From: RGIG4079 sp045531405
GTDB taxonomy: Bacteria > Bacteroidota > Bacteroidia > Bacteroidales > Muribaculaceae
Direction of reading: 5' to 3'
NCBI GenBank assembly: GCA_045531405.1
Contig: JAZSDX010000014.1
Span: forward strand, 1-64,000
Length of the DNA stretch: 64,000 nt
Shown: in pieces, positions 45,153 through 53,996 of the stretch
Layout of the letters: every line of letters starts with the position of its first letter
How positions within the stretch are numbered: position 1 is the first letter of the stretch
The notes under the pieces: model-generated
The model's database searches: none
What the model saw: the letters and a program-made list of their open reading frames with translations, nothing else
Told to the model about the DNA's origin: nothing
Program-made: the position numbers and the translations under genes

Positions 45153-46511
45153 TTATAATGATGTGCCTAAGGCTTCGATAAGCGCTGAGCTGATTGCCAT
45201 GTAAATAACTACGCCCACAATGTCGTTGGTAATGGTAATAAAGGGTCCGGTGGCAAGCGCAGGATCAATATTGAATCGTTCGAGAGTCAATGGCACGAAT
45301 GTGCCGAAGATTGATGCAAATATCACGACGGCAAACACCGATAACGACACTGAAATAGGCACCGAAATAGCATTGCTGTGGAATATTACGGCATAACCAA
45401 ACACAACAAGCGAAATAATGAGAGCATTAAACAACCCCACTCCCAATTCTTTAATGATTTGCTTCCCCGAGTCTTTCAATTCGAGCGAGCCATTGGCAAG
45501 ACCTTGCACAATGATTGCCGATGATTGGATTCCGACATTCCCCCCTGTTCCACAAATCAAAGGAATAAAGAGAGCCAAAATGGGGTTGAAATTTTCAAAT
45601 AGACCGAGCACCCACGATGCAGCCAATCCCCCAATAACACCAATTAAGAGCCAAGGCATACGCGCACGAATTTGAGTAAACATTGAGTCGTCGGTTTCCA
45701 CGTCGGCCGAAAGACCTGATGCCAATTGGTAGTCACGTTCACTCGATTCACGCACTTGGTCCATAACGTCATCGACAGTGATACGCCCCACAAGGCGACC
45801 AATAGAATCGACAACCGGCATTGCCACAAGGTCATATTTTTCAAAGTCGCGAGCCACATCTTCAATCGGTGCATCATCTTTCACCGATACCGGGTCTTCC
45901 TCCATAACGTGCTTGATTTTCGACACCGATGGGTGGGTAATCATCGTTTTTAGGGGGAAGATACCTTTGAGACGATTGTCGTTATCCACAACATAGATAT
46001 TGTAAAGCTCGTCAATCTCCTCGGCTTGCATACGCATTTGCTTTATACACTCGGGCATACTCCACTCTTGATTCACCACAATCATCTCCTTGCCCATTAT
46101 ACCACCGGCAGTGTCTTCATCATATTTCAACAGGTCGATGATGTCGCCGGCTTGCTCTACGTCGTCGATATGCGAAAGAATTTCTTCGCGTTCGTCTTCG
46201 TCGAGTTCCTGGATAATGTCAACAGCATCGTCGGTATCAAGGTGGTCGATGTGACTTGCAATCTCCTCGGCAGGCATGTCGCGCAACAACTTGCGACGAT
46301 CGTCCTCATCGAGTTGCATCAACACTTCGGCGGCAGTGTCTTCGTCGAGCAAATCATACAAAAATTCAGCCTCTTTGAGATTGAGATTTTGATACAACTC
46401 GGCAATGTCGGCAGGGTGCAACCCTTCAAGTTCTTGACGGGCAACATCAATATTTTGGGTGTGAATTACCTCGCGAATGTGTTCGAGATATTCGGGAGTA
46501 TATTCCTTCAT
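45153..46511 (-). CDS. mgtE: Magnesium transporter MgtE
   Basis: 452 residues, normal size. An N-terminal superhelical domain of repeated acidic segments (LHPADIAELYQNLN, EDDRRKLLRDMPAEEIASHI) is followed by two CBS domains (VVDNDNRLKGIFPLKTMI, VDSIGRLVGRITVDDVMDQV) and five membrane helices with the pore region PLICGTGGNVGIQSSAIIVQG. The cytosolic domains sense Mg2+ and gate the channel. It is 44 bases after rsmA. Confidence 0.94.
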   Translation of the reverse strand: MKEYTPEYLEHIREVIHTQNIDVARQELEGLHPADIAELYQNLNLKEAEFLYDLLDEDTAAEVLMQLDEDDRRKLLRDMPAEEIASHIDHLDTDDAVDIIQELDEDEREEILSHIDDVEQAGDIIDLLKYDEDTAGGIMGKEMIVVNQEWSMPECIKQMRMQAEEIDELYNIYVVDNDNRLKGIFPLKTMITHPSVSKIKHVMEEDPVSVKDDAPIEDVARDFEKYDLVAMPVVDSIGRLVGRITVDDVMDQVRESSERDYQLASGLSADVETDDSMFTQIRARMPWLLIGVIGGLAASWVLGLFENFNPILALFIPLICGTGGNVGIQSSAIIVQGLANGSLELKDSGKQIIKELGVGLFNALIISLVVFGYAVIFHSNAISVPISVSLSVFAVVIFASIFGTFVPLTLERFNIDPALATGPFITITNDIVGVVIYMAISSALIEALGTSL

Positions 46512-46555
46512 GGGTAATAGTGTGAGAGTGGTTAATGAATAATGTTATTGTTCTC

Positions 46556-47338
46556 TTATCCTCTAAGCTCTGAGATGAGATTTGTGAGGTAGATAAATTC
46601 CTCGACACTCAGTTGCTCGGGGCGACGTGTGAAAATCACATCATCGGGGATAGTGGCTTCGGGCGGTAACAACCCACGCAGGGAGTTGCGTAAGGTTTTG
46701 CGACGTTGCCCAAACGAGGTCTTCACTACCGTCTTAAACAGTCGCTCATCACAACCAAGATTGGTTACACTGTTTCGACGCAACTTCACCACTCCCGATT
46801 TCACCTTGGGAGGAGGGTTAAACACATTTTCATTAACGGTAAACAAATATTCCACATCATACCATGCTTGCAACAACACGCTCAAAATGCCACGTGTTTT
46901 AGTGCCGGGACCGGCAGCCAACCGTTCGGCAACCTCTTTTTGAAGCATTCCAGAGCAACATGTTACCTTGTCTTTATAATCAAGCACTTTGAAGAATATT
47001 TGCGAAGAAATATTGTAGGGATAATTTCCTATCACACAAAAGTCGTTCCCCTCATAAAGCTCATCAAGACGCATTTGAAGGAAGTCGCCCTCAATGATGC
47101 GCCCCTCTAAATCGGGGAAATTTTCATTTAGATATGCCACACTCTCGGTGTCGATTTCGGCAACTTTTACATCATGACCATTATCGAGCAAAAAACGAGT
47201 AAGCACTCCCATTCCCGGTCCTACTTCGAGCACCGGCAAGCCTTTATAATCATCGAGCGTTGCAGCAATGCGAGCTGCTACACTCAAGTCGGTCAAGAAA
47301 TGTTGACCAAGGGCTTTTTTGGGTTTTACTTGTCGCAT
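46556..47338 (-). CDS. rsmA: 16S rRNA dimethyladenosine transferase (KsgA)
   Basis: 260 residues from the ATG at 47338 (MRQVKPKKALGQHFLTD), the normal start of the family; the upstream ATG at 47380 adds 14 atypical residues. It dimethylates two adenines in helix 45 of 16S rRNA. Motif I is VLEVGPGMGVLT and the target-base motif IV is NYPYNISSQIFF. The KKALGQHFL start is also diagnostic. It is first in the run rsmA-mgtE-160-aa gene. Confidence 0.95.
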   Translation of the reverse strand: MRQVKPKKALGQHFLTDLSVAARIAATLDDYKGLPVLEVGPGMGVLTRFLLDNGHDVKVAEIDTESVAYLNENFPDLEGRIIEGDFLQMRLDELYEGNDFCVIGNYPYNISSQIFFKVLDYKDKVTCCSGMLQKEVAERLAAGPGTKTRGILSVLLQAWYDVEYLFTVNENVFNPPPKVKSGVVKLRRNSVTNLGCDERLFKTVVKTSFGQRRKTLRNSLRGLLPPEATIPDDVIFTRRPEQLSVEEFIYLTNLISELRG

Positions 47339-47430
47339 ATTTCTGTTTCTACCAAAATAAATGGGATTAATAATGTGCAAAGATAATAAAAGTATGCATA
47401 ACTCGAGAAACTATGTCTAAAAATAGTTAT

Positions 47431-47460
47431 AAAAAAAGAGACATCGTGTGATGTCTCTTT
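47431..47460 (-). terminator. Terminator of ino1
   Basis: AAAGAGACATC and GATGTCTCTTT form an 11-bp stem with a GTGT loop. A T run follows on the minus strand. It lies 25 bases after the stop. Confidence 0.85.
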
Positions 47461-47484
47461 AATTGTTGTATGGAATCGTTGAGA

Positions 47485-48789
47485 TTAGTCAATTTCTTGG
47501 TCAGCTTCGTATCCACCCATTTCGCGAATAGCGTTTTTGAGGATAACATATTGTTGGAAGAGGTGGTTAACAGGAACTTCACCCTTAGTGTAATCGTGCA
47601 TTGGGCTCTTGAGGAAGAAGCTGAGGAAGCGTTGAGTACCCCAACGACCTGCGCGAGCAGCCAAGTCGCTCAACAATACGAGGTCAAGACACAAAGGAGC
47701 AGCGAGGATAGAGTCGCGACAAAGGAAGTCAATCTTGATTTGCATTGGGTAACCCATCCAACCAAAGATGTCAATGTTGTCCCAACCTTCTTTGTTGTCG
47801 TTGCGAGGTGGATAGTAGTTGATACGAACTTTGTGGTAGTAGTCGGTATATAAATCGGGTTGTTCTTCAGGAACAAGGATTGATTCAAGAGTAGAAAGTT
47901 TTGAAACTTCTTTAGTGCGGAAGTTTGCAGGTTCATCAAGAACAAGACCATCGCGGTTACCGAGGATGTTAGTTGAGAACCAACCGGCAAGACCTAAGCA
48001 ACGAGTGCCAATGATAGGAGCGAAACCTGATTTAACAAGAGTTTGACCTGTTTTGAAGTCCTTACCAGCGATAGGCATTTTAGTTTTTTCAGCCATTTCC
48101 CACATAGCAGGAATGTCAACAGTGGTGTTAGGAGCACCCATGATGAAAGGAGCTCCTTCGGCCAAAGCTGCATAAGCATAACACATAGAAGGAGCAATAT
48201 TTTCAACATCGTTAGCCTTCATTGCTGCTTCGAGGTCGGCAAGTGTATAGTGAACTTTTTCGTTAATAGGAACATAAACTTCAGTAGAAGCAGACCAAAG
48301 AACTACAACGCGATCAACACCTGTTTCTTTTTTGAAGTTACGGATGTCTTCACGAAGTTGTTCGGTCATGTCCCAACGATCTTTGCAAGTTTTTACGTTG
48401 TTGCCATCGAGGCGTTTTGCGTAGTTCTTGTCGAAAGCAGCCTTCATAGGAACGATTTTTTCAAGCTCGTCCTTAACAGGAAGGATATCTTTTTCTTTAA
48501 GAACTTGGCAGTTCATAGCTGATTCAAAAGCATTTTCGGGATAAACGTCCCAAGCACCAAATACGATGTCATCGAGTTTTGCCATAGGCACGATTTCATC
48601 ATATTTGAGGTATTTTTTGTCGGCACCTTTGCCAACGCGAACTTTGTCATATTGAGTCATTGCTCCAACAGGTTTAGCGAGACCTTTGCGAGCCATCAAT
48701 ACACCGGTCATAAATGTGGTAGTAACCGCACCAAGACCTACAACCAATACACCGAGTTTACCTTCGGCATTTTTTACATTACTTTTCAT
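47485..48789 (-). CDS. ino1: myo-inositol-1(3)-phosphate synthase
   Basis: 434 residues. It converts glucose 6-phosphate to inositol phosphate using NAD. Motifs: the NAD-binding VLVVGLGAVTTTFMTGV near the N-terminus, a hinge VWSASTEVYVP, the conserved GKDFKTGQTLVKSG with the catalytic Lys, and NILGNRDGLVL. In Bacteroides the homologous enzyme feeds inositol-lipid synthesis, and the gene set at 49-54 kb supports that here. It has its own promoter (TAATTTTG at 48890-48897, minus strand), a structured leader and a terminator. Confidence 0.92.
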   Translation of the reverse strand: MKSNVKNAEGKLGVLVVGLGAVTTTFMTGVLMARKGLAKPVGAMTQYDKVRVGKGADKKYLKYDEIVPMAKLDDIVFGAWDVYPENAFESAMNCQVLKEKDILPVKDELEKIVPMKAAFDKNYAKRLDGNNVKTCKDRWDMTEQLREDIRNFKKETGVDRVVVLWSASTEVYVPINEKVHYTLADLEAAMKANDVENIAPSMCYAYAALAEGAPFIMGAPNTTVDIPAMWEMAEKTKMPIAGKDFKTGQTLVKSGFAPIIGTRCLGLAGWFSTNILGNRDGLVLDEPANFRTKEVSKLSTLESILVPEEQPDLYTDYYHKVRINYYPPRNDNKEGWDNIDIFGWMGYPMQIKIDFLCRDSILAAPLCLDLVLLSDLAARAGRWGTQRFLSFFLKSPMHDYTKGEVPVNHLFQQYVILKNAIREMGGYEADQEID

Positions 48790-48830
48790 TGTTTTTATAA
48801 AAATAGGTTATTATTATTCAACTAAAATTG

Positions 48831-48857
48831 GTTTCAAGGGCAATGCGCCATTGAAAC
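48831..48857 (-). promoter_or_regulatory. Leader hairpin of ino1
   Basis: GTTTCAA and TTGAAAC plus GGC/GCC form a stem of about 11 bp with one mismatch. It lies between the -7 box and the start codon, so it is transcribed. It could influence translation or stability; no known riboswitch class is recognised. Confidence 0.4.
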
Positions 48858-49030
48858 AGCGTGTAAAATTACATATTGTTTTTGAGTTGCAAAATTATTT
48901 CTAATATAAACTTCCCTTATTTTTGTAAAGACATGTTAATTTGCCAACATTTTAGCAAAAAAAGACAAAGATTGTCGCCAAATTGGATAGTTTTTTGTTA
49001 ATGAATTAAAATGAGGCATAAGCATCACCC

Positions 49031-49735
49031 CTAAATTAGCTTTAACACTTCATCTAATTTTGCGATAATGCAAGGGTGAGTCACTGCATCTTCATCGGCA
49101 GTCCAACCTTTTCCTTTTATCCATGCTACACTACAACCTATTGTCTCGGCAGGCACGATATCTTTTTTATAACTGTCTCCAATCACAAGGACCTCTTCGG
49201 GCTTTAGTCCCAAGGCCTCTACTCCAAGAGAGAAGATGCGTGGGTCGGGTTTGCGCACACCAACGACAGCCGATTCTACAATCTCTTTGAAATAGCGACG
49301 TAGATCAAAGTCGGCAAGCACACTCTCTACATTGCCATAAAAATTTGAGACAAGCACCAAAGGGTATTTTGCATAAAGAGCTTCGATTGTGGGCCGAGCC
49401 TCTTCAACACATTGGCGAGCCGAATTGTAGCAATATTTAGCCACAGCAAGAGCTTTTTCTTCTATAATATTGGCATCAATGAGTCCCTGGTCGGCAAGAT
49501 AGCCAAGTTCGATGCGCATTTTTATTAATAAAAGGTCGTAGAAGTTGTGGTGAGGAAGAATATGAAGGGTGCGAGCCAGTTCGCGTTCGGCAAACACGTA
49601 ACATTCGCGAAATTGTTCTTTTGTTACATTGATTCCGGCGTCTTTATATCCGTCCCAAATGATTTCACTCCAATGCACCCCACGGCTGTCAATTGTGCCA
49701 CCGTAGTCAAATATAATTCCTTTAATATTTCCCAT
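49031..49735 (-). CDS. HAD-superfamily hydrolase with atypical motif I
   Basis: 234 residues from the ATG at 49735; the extension from 49795 lies inside the previous gene. HAD type IA: motif I reads FDYGGTID, motif II LVLVSNF, the Lys is in VGVRKPDPRIF, and motif III is VLVIGDSYKKDIV. The usual second Asp of DxDxT is Gly (about residue 12), so phosphatase activity may be weak or changed. It overlaps the CDP-alcohol transferase gene by 14 bases and is last in the pdxA-to-HAD operon. The phosphatase step of inositol-lipid synthesis could fall to this gene, but that is uncertain. Confidence 0.82.
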   Translation of the reverse strand: MGNIKGIIFDYGGTIDSRGVHWSEIIWDGYKDAGINVTKEQFRECYVFAERELARTLHILPHHNFYDLLLIKMRIELGYLADQGLIDANIIEEKALAVAKYCYNSARQCVEEARPTIEALYAKYPLVLVSNFYGNVESVLADFDLRRYFKEIVESAVVGVRKPDPRIFSLGVEALGLKPEEVLVIGDSYKKDIVPAETIGCSVAWIKGKGWTADEDAVTHPCIIAKLDEVLKLI

Positions 49736-50669
49736 CTTCAAGTTCTTTCGTGAATCGTTTACAGAATCGTTCGTGGCAACACAACATATAAACAAGCATG
49801 ATGTTGAGCACAGTCAATTCAAAAGCAAAATACAACCAAGGCATTCCAATAAGAATCGAAGCAAACAATGCAAAAGTGCGAGTGTTGAACGATAGCATAT
49901 TGGTATATTTCATCATAGGCAAAGACTTGGCACGGAATGCATCGCGAAATTCTTGTGAAGGCACATTGCCATTCCATTTTTGAGCCATGGCTTTGCGTAA
50001 TCGTTGCATCCAAGGGGTGAGTCGTTCTTGCCCTTTGGTATAGTTGGTATAAAATGTGAGGGTGAGCTTTTGGAAAAAGTTTTTACTCCACGATAATTGC
50101 GCCAATTTTTCTTTAAGTTGCACCGAGCTATCAAGTTCACTACCTTCTTCACCTTTAAGGAAATAAAGGTGGAAGTTGCGATAGTAGTCGGCCATGGCAG
50201 CTTGTTGTGCGTGGCATATCCCGGCAATAATGGCAATAGACCAAATGAGCCAAGGCATTGATGCAAAGAATTCGGATGTTGCATTTGTGCGAAAGCAAAT
50301 GGCAAAATATATCGAAAAAAACCATAGATCGCCACTCACTCCATCGAGAATGCGACCAATGCGAGAATATTGCTTTGTCATTCGGGCTAATTGTCCGTCG
50401 GCACTATCAAACGAATTGGCCCAAACGAGCAATAAAATTCCTATAACATTCAACCACAAGTCGTTGAAATAAAACATAATTCCGGCTCCGACACCAAGGA
50501 ATATCGACGCAATGGTAATGGCATTGGGGGTAACACCAAGTTTTTTAGCCAAACAAGCCCAAGCATAACCAATAGGGCGATAAAATATGAGGTCAAAAGT
50601 TTCCTCGGTATCCATCGACTTGAGAGTGTCGCGATAACTCACTTTTTGAGTTTTGTTGTCTTCAGCCAT
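49722..50669 (-). CDS. CDP-alcohol phosphatidyltransferase (probable inositol-lipid synthase)
   Basis: 315 residues. The CDP-alcohol motif is DSADGQLAR (Asp about 88 and 91), then Gly about 105 and Asp about 109 and 114. The last interval is D-x4-D, one residue longer than the standard D-x3-D. Membrane helices flank it and two more are near the C-terminus. A long cytoplasmic segment (about 180-245) is unusual for the family. The neighbours (ino1, nucleotidyltransferase, ATP-grasp, GtrA) suggest transfer of an inositol phosphate to CDP-diacylglycerol, as in the inositol-lipid locus described in Bacteroides thetaiotaomicron. Confidence 0.82.
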   Translation of the reverse strand: MAEDNKTQKVSYRDTLKSMDTEETFDLIFYRPIGYAWACLAKKLGVTPNAITIASIFLGVGAGIMFYFNDLWLNVIGILLLVWANSFDSADGQLARMTKQYSRIGRILDGVSGDLWFFSIYFAICFRTNATSEFFASMPWLIWSIAIIAGICHAQQAAMADYYRNFHLYFLKGEEGSELDSSVQLKEKLAQLSWSKNFFQKLTLTFYTNYTKGQERLTPWMQRLRKAMAQKWNGNVPSQEFRDAFRAKSLPMMKYTNMLSFNTRTFALFASILIGMPWLYFAFELTVLNIMLVYMLCCHERFCKRFTKELEDGKY

Positions 50670-50671
50670 TG

Positions 50672-51535
50672 TTATTTGCGTTCTTTAATTGTGTTTAATA
50701 TACATTTTGCAATGTGAGGAGCTGCATCGACGCGGCAAGGTGCGAAACTGGGCCAATCATTAAAGTCAATGATGCGAATCTCTCCATCGGGCGATACTAT
50801 ACAGTCGCCACCATAAATTTTCACATCAAGCACTTCTGATGCATTTTGGCATATTTGACGCATTTTTTCAACGTCAAATTCAATACCTTGCGACTTTCCG
50901 TTAATTGCCTCGTGTCCATATTTGCTATGACCGAGGTCAAAAGGATAAAACCAGAAGAAGAAAGGAGTACCTTGCACACCATAAAATTTCACTAAGTCGC
51001 CGACAAGGTGTTTATTGATTACGGCACGCGATATGCCTCGAAGAAAATATTCTTGTAATATTTCTTGGGCTTCTTCGGGGTGGCGCACATAGCTCACATC
51101 TTCTTTGTGCATTGCATGAAAATCGCCACGCTTAATCCAACATTGCGAGAACCCAGCTTTTTCTAATGCATCTTTGACCCCCTCGTTGGTGTTTACCATA
51201 AGGCTTTCGGGATATGGGATATTGCTACCTACTAATATGCGAGTCATGCGCTCACGGGTACAGTTCTCAATACCATATCCCGAATTAATTACAATTTTCC
51301 CTTCATCTTCCAATTGTTGAAGCAAAGCAATAGATTTTTGCTCGCGACACATGTTAACAATAACGTTTTCTGTAACTTTTCCGGCAGCGAGTTGTTCTTC
51401 GCTATATACATTAACGATGCATCCACGTTTGCGAAGATGCTCGGCAACAACATTGAATATTGCAGCGTCGTTGCCAATATGATTGGGCGAATATGCACCG
51501 GCTCTCATGATACCGGCAATCTGAATTTCAGCCAT
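50672..51535 (-). CDS. ATP-grasp family protein
   Basis: 287 residues. The fold is ATP-grasp: an N-terminal Rossmann-like part (AAIFNVVAEHLRKRGCIVNV), the CTRERMTRIL and WIKRGDFHAM nucleotide-binding strands, then DVKIYGGDCIVSPDGEIRIIDFNDWPSF, in parts YGGDCIVSPDGEI and IIDFNDWPSF, with the Asp/Asn metal residues. Such enzymes join a carboxylate to an amine or thiol using ATP. The substrate is not evident. It lies 2 bases before the CDP-alcohol transferase gene and 42 bases after the nucleotidyltransferase. Confidence 0.78.
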   Translation of the reverse strand: MAEIQIAGIMRAGAYSPNHIGNDAAIFNVVAEHLRKRGCIVNVYSEEQLAAGKVTENVIVNMCREQKSIALLQQLEDEGKIVINSGYGIENCTRERMTRILVGSNIPYPESLMVNTNEGVKDALEKAGFSQCWIKRGDFHAMHKEDVSYVRHPEEAQEILQEYFLRGISRAVINKHLVGDLVKFYGVQGTPFFFWFYPFDLGHSKYGHEAINGKSQGIEFDVEKMRQICQNASEVLDVKIYGGDCIVSPDGEIRIIDFNDWPSFAPCRVDAAPHIAKCILNTIKERK

Positions 51536-51577
51536 CGCTTAATTATATATTATTATAATGTGAATAACTTAATTTTC

Positions 51578-52285
51578 TTAAGGTCGTAATGCTGCAAATG
51601 CTGCAGCTGTTTCGATATCACCGACATGATCTACATCAACGATTTTTTCAAATGGGAATGCTTTTAATTTCAAGCCGGCATCAACAAGCGCACGTTGATA
51701 GTTGCGCATGCGTGAAACACCTTGTTCCATGCAATTTTCAAGCACACGAAGAGCTGGAGGGGTTAACCCATAGATTCCTCCTGAGATGAATTTCACTCCT
51801 TCCCAACTTGCATCTTTGAAAGCTGTGATATTGAGGTCTTCATCGGTGTCAATATATAGAGGTTTCTCGTCATCGATAAATGAAGTCACAGCCATATATC
51901 CGTCGGCTCCGGTAGTGTCATTTTCAAACGCTTCAATATATTTTCTAAATTCCTCTTCATGAAAAATAGTATCAACAGTGGTGAGACAGAATTTCCCATC
52001 GTCAAAATGACGGCTCACCTCATAGAAACTGTGCATTGAGCTTGGTGTAGATTTCACAATCAAGCGGAAAGGAACAGGTATATCAAGGCTTTCGAGATAT
52101 TCGCGCACTTGGGTCATTTCTTCGTTTACGATGATGCTTAATGAGGTGGCATTACATCGCATAAATATGTCTATGAGGCGTTTAATCATTGGAGTGCCGT
52201 TGAGGTTTACCAATGGTTTTGGAAGTTTTACACCTTCCTGAGCCAATCTTGAGCCTTCACCGGCGGCAATTATCGCGTAATTCAT
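51578..52285 (-). CDS. Sugar/alditol-phosphate nucleotidyltransferase
   Basis: 235 residues. The N-terminal signature IIAAGEGSRLAQEG..KLPKPLVNLNGTPM is that of NTP transferases, which make an NDP-activated head group. The second metal region is CLTTVDTIF. In this gene neighbourhood a CTP:inositol-1-phosphate cytidylyltransferase is a reasonable guess, since related enzymes sit next to CDP-alcohol transferases. Other sugar phosphates cannot be ruled out. It lies 8 bases after the GtrA gene. Confidence 0.8.
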   Translation of the reverse strand: MNYAIIAAGEGSRLAQEGVKLPKPLVNLNGTPMIKRLIDIFMRCNATSLSIIVNEEMTQVREYLESLDIPVPFRLIVKSTPSSMHSFYEVSRHFDDGKFCLTTVDTIFHEEEFRKYIEAFENDTTGADGYMAVTSFIDDEKPLYIDTDEDLNITAFKDASWEGVKFISGGIYGLTPPALRVLENCMEQGVSRMRNYQRALVDAGLKLKAFPFEKIVDVDHVGDIETAAAFAALRP

Positions 52286-52293
52286 TTGTTATA

Positions 52294-52818
52294 TTATTTG
52301 TCGTTATTTTTATTCTTTGAAAATGCTTTATTATGCCATAAAAAACCTTTTATATCAAGGTCTTGGAACACAAAATATCGTTGTAGCAATATATTCCAAA
52401 ATACCGATACTAAAAATGACACAATCAATTGTGCAGTCATGAAAAATCCGGCATCCTTGAACCCTAAATCAATAAGCCATTGCCAATTGGCAAGCAAATA
52501 ATATACAAAATCGGTCCCATAGGAATTAAGGAGCAGGCTACCAACCCACACTAATGCATATTTTACAGCAACCATACGCTTGCTCACATCGTTACCTTGA
52601 AAAGTCCAACGATAGTTTAAGCAACAATTCACAATGCCTCCGGTTGTTGCGCCAATAGCTTTTGAATACAATGGGTTGAGATTTAGGAACTCAAAGAGGA
52701 TAAGGCTCACAATAAAGTCGGTCCACGACGACACTTGAGATGTAGCAGTGGCTTTAAGGAGTATCTTAAACTCTTTCTTTGACCTAAATTGAGCCGGTAT
52801 TATCTTCTTAAAATTCAT
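52294..52818 (-). CDS. GtrA-family membrane protein
   Basis: 174 residues with four membrane helices (near DFIVSLILFEFLNL, IGATTGGIVNCCLNY, ALVWVGSLLLNSYG and AQLIVSFLVSVFWN) and the family's LQRYFVF ending. GtrA-like proteins are thought to flip or handle polyprenyl-linked sugars or lipid-linked head groups in the inner membrane. It is 17 bases after pdxA. Confidence 0.85.
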   Translation of the reverse strand: MNFKKIIPAQFRSKKEFKILLKATATSQVSSWTDFIVSLILFEFLNLNPLYSKAIGATTGGIVNCCLNYRWTFQGNDVSKRMVAVKYALVWVGSLLLNSYGTDFVYYLLANWQWLIDLGFKDAGFFMTAQLIVSFLVSVFWNILLQRYFVFQDLDIKGFLWHNKAFSKNKNNDK

Positions 52819-52835
52819 CTTCGGGCCTTGTGGAG

Positions 52836-53939
52836 TTAATCTACATGTTCATCTTTTGTGAGGTCGAGAACAACGTTATCTTTTCCTCGGTCAAAATATT
52901 GTTTGCGCAACGGATTGCGATGAATATATGCTTCATTGCGACGGCAACGCACCACATCAATAGCTTTATAGATGGCTTGGCGCAAAGATGCTTCCGAAGC
53001 CAAACCCTTGCCTGCAATATCGTAGCCTGTGCCATGATCGGGCGAAGTGCGCACAAAGTCTAACCCGGCAGTGTAATTTACTCCACTTTCCATTGCAAGA
53101 GTCTTAAATGGTGCAAGACCTTGGTCATGGTACATTGCTAAAATGCCGTCAAATTTAGAATATTGCCCACTACCAAACAATCCATCGGCAGCATATGGGC
53201 CAAAGCATTGAATCTTATTTTCGCGACTTTCTTCTATCGCAGGGGTAATGATTTCTTGTTCTTCAGAGCCTAAAAGACCATTTTCTCCGGCATGGGGATT
53301 GAGCGATAATACAGCGATGCGTGGATAGGTTATGCCAAAATCATTTTTGAGTGAATTGTTGAAAATTCTGAGTTTTTCAACAATAGCCTCTTTTGTTATA
53401 GCCGATGGGATTTCGGCAATAGGGAGATGTGTGGTTACCAATGCTACTCTCACATCTTCGTTGCACAAAATCATTAAAGCTTTTTTTCCGTCTCCAAGCG
53501 ATGTTTCTAAATATTCGGTGTGACCGGGGAATGTGAATACATCACTTTGAATATTATCTTTATTTATTGGAGCTGTAACAAGAGCATCAATAAAACCATT
53601 GCGCAAGTCGCTTACGGCTTGTTCAAGGGCTGCAAAAGCAGCCTTTCCTGCTATTTGGGTAGATTTGCCCGGTTCAATGAGAGTATCTTCGCCCACAACA
53701 TTGATTATGCTACATGCTCCATCGCGAGCCTCCGAAGCTTTTGCTACTTGATTGATTGCAAACTGAGGCAAATCGAGTTGCTTGCGATAATATGCTGCAA
53801 TTTTTGCCGACCCATATATAATGGGAGTGCATAGTTCCAGTATTTGGGAATTTTCCAAAGCTTTGAGGATTACTTCATAGCCTATGCCGTTAATGTCTCC
53901 GTGGGTGATTCCCACTTTTATTTTTCTTGATTCTTTCAT
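52836..53939 (-). CDS. pdxA: 4-hydroxythreonine-4-phosphate dehydrogenase
   Basis: 367 residues from the ATG at 53939 (MKESRKIKVGITHGDINGIG). The longer frame to 54008 reads through a hairpin and has no family match. The enzyme oxidises hydroxythreonine phosphate in vitamin B6 synthesis. Family motifs: ITHGDINGIGYEVIL, VTAPINKDN, FPGHTEYLE with the metal His, LALNPHAGE-like LSLNPHAGENG, and MYHDQGLAPFK. It is first in the run toward GtrA and the inositol-lipid-like genes. Confidence 0.93.
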   Translation of the reverse strand: MKESRKIKVGITHGDINGIGYEVILKALENSQILELCTPIIYGSAKIAAYYRKQLDLPQFAINQVAKASEARDGACSIINVVGEDTLIEPGKSTQIAGKAAFAALEQAVSDLRNGFIDALVTAPINKDNIQSDVFTFPGHTEYLETSLGDGKKALMILCNEDVRVALVTTHLPIAEIPSAITKEAIVEKLRIFNNSLKNDFGITYPRIAVLSLNPHAGENGLLGSEEQEIITPAIEESRENKIQCFGPYAADGLFGSGQYSKFDGILAMYHDQGLAPFKTLAMESGVNYTAGLDFVRTSPDHGTGYDIAGKGLASEASLRQAIYKAIDVVRCRRNEAYIHRNPLRKQYFDRGKDNVVLDLTKDEHVD

Positions 53940-53974
53940 TTGTTTAAGTATATGATAATCAGTGAAAAAATCCT

Positions 53975-53996
53975 CAAGGCAATCGTGATTGCCTTG
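53975..53996 (-). terminator. Leader hairpin (attenuator-like) before pdxA
   Basis: CAAGGCAATC and GATTGCCTTG form a perfect 10-bp stem with a 2-base loop. On the minus strand AGGATTTTTTC follows. Its place between the likely promoter region and pdxA suggests attenuation or an upstream terminator. Confidence 0.5.

Noticed and set aside
46026..46517. 163-codon frame opposite mgtE
   Set aside because: It is antisense to a clear transporter gene with all expected domains.
49060..49076. TGCGATAATGCA resembling the shared phage-locus element
   Set aside because: Only about 12 bases match, it is inside the HAD coding region, and the flanking bases and -7 box are missing.
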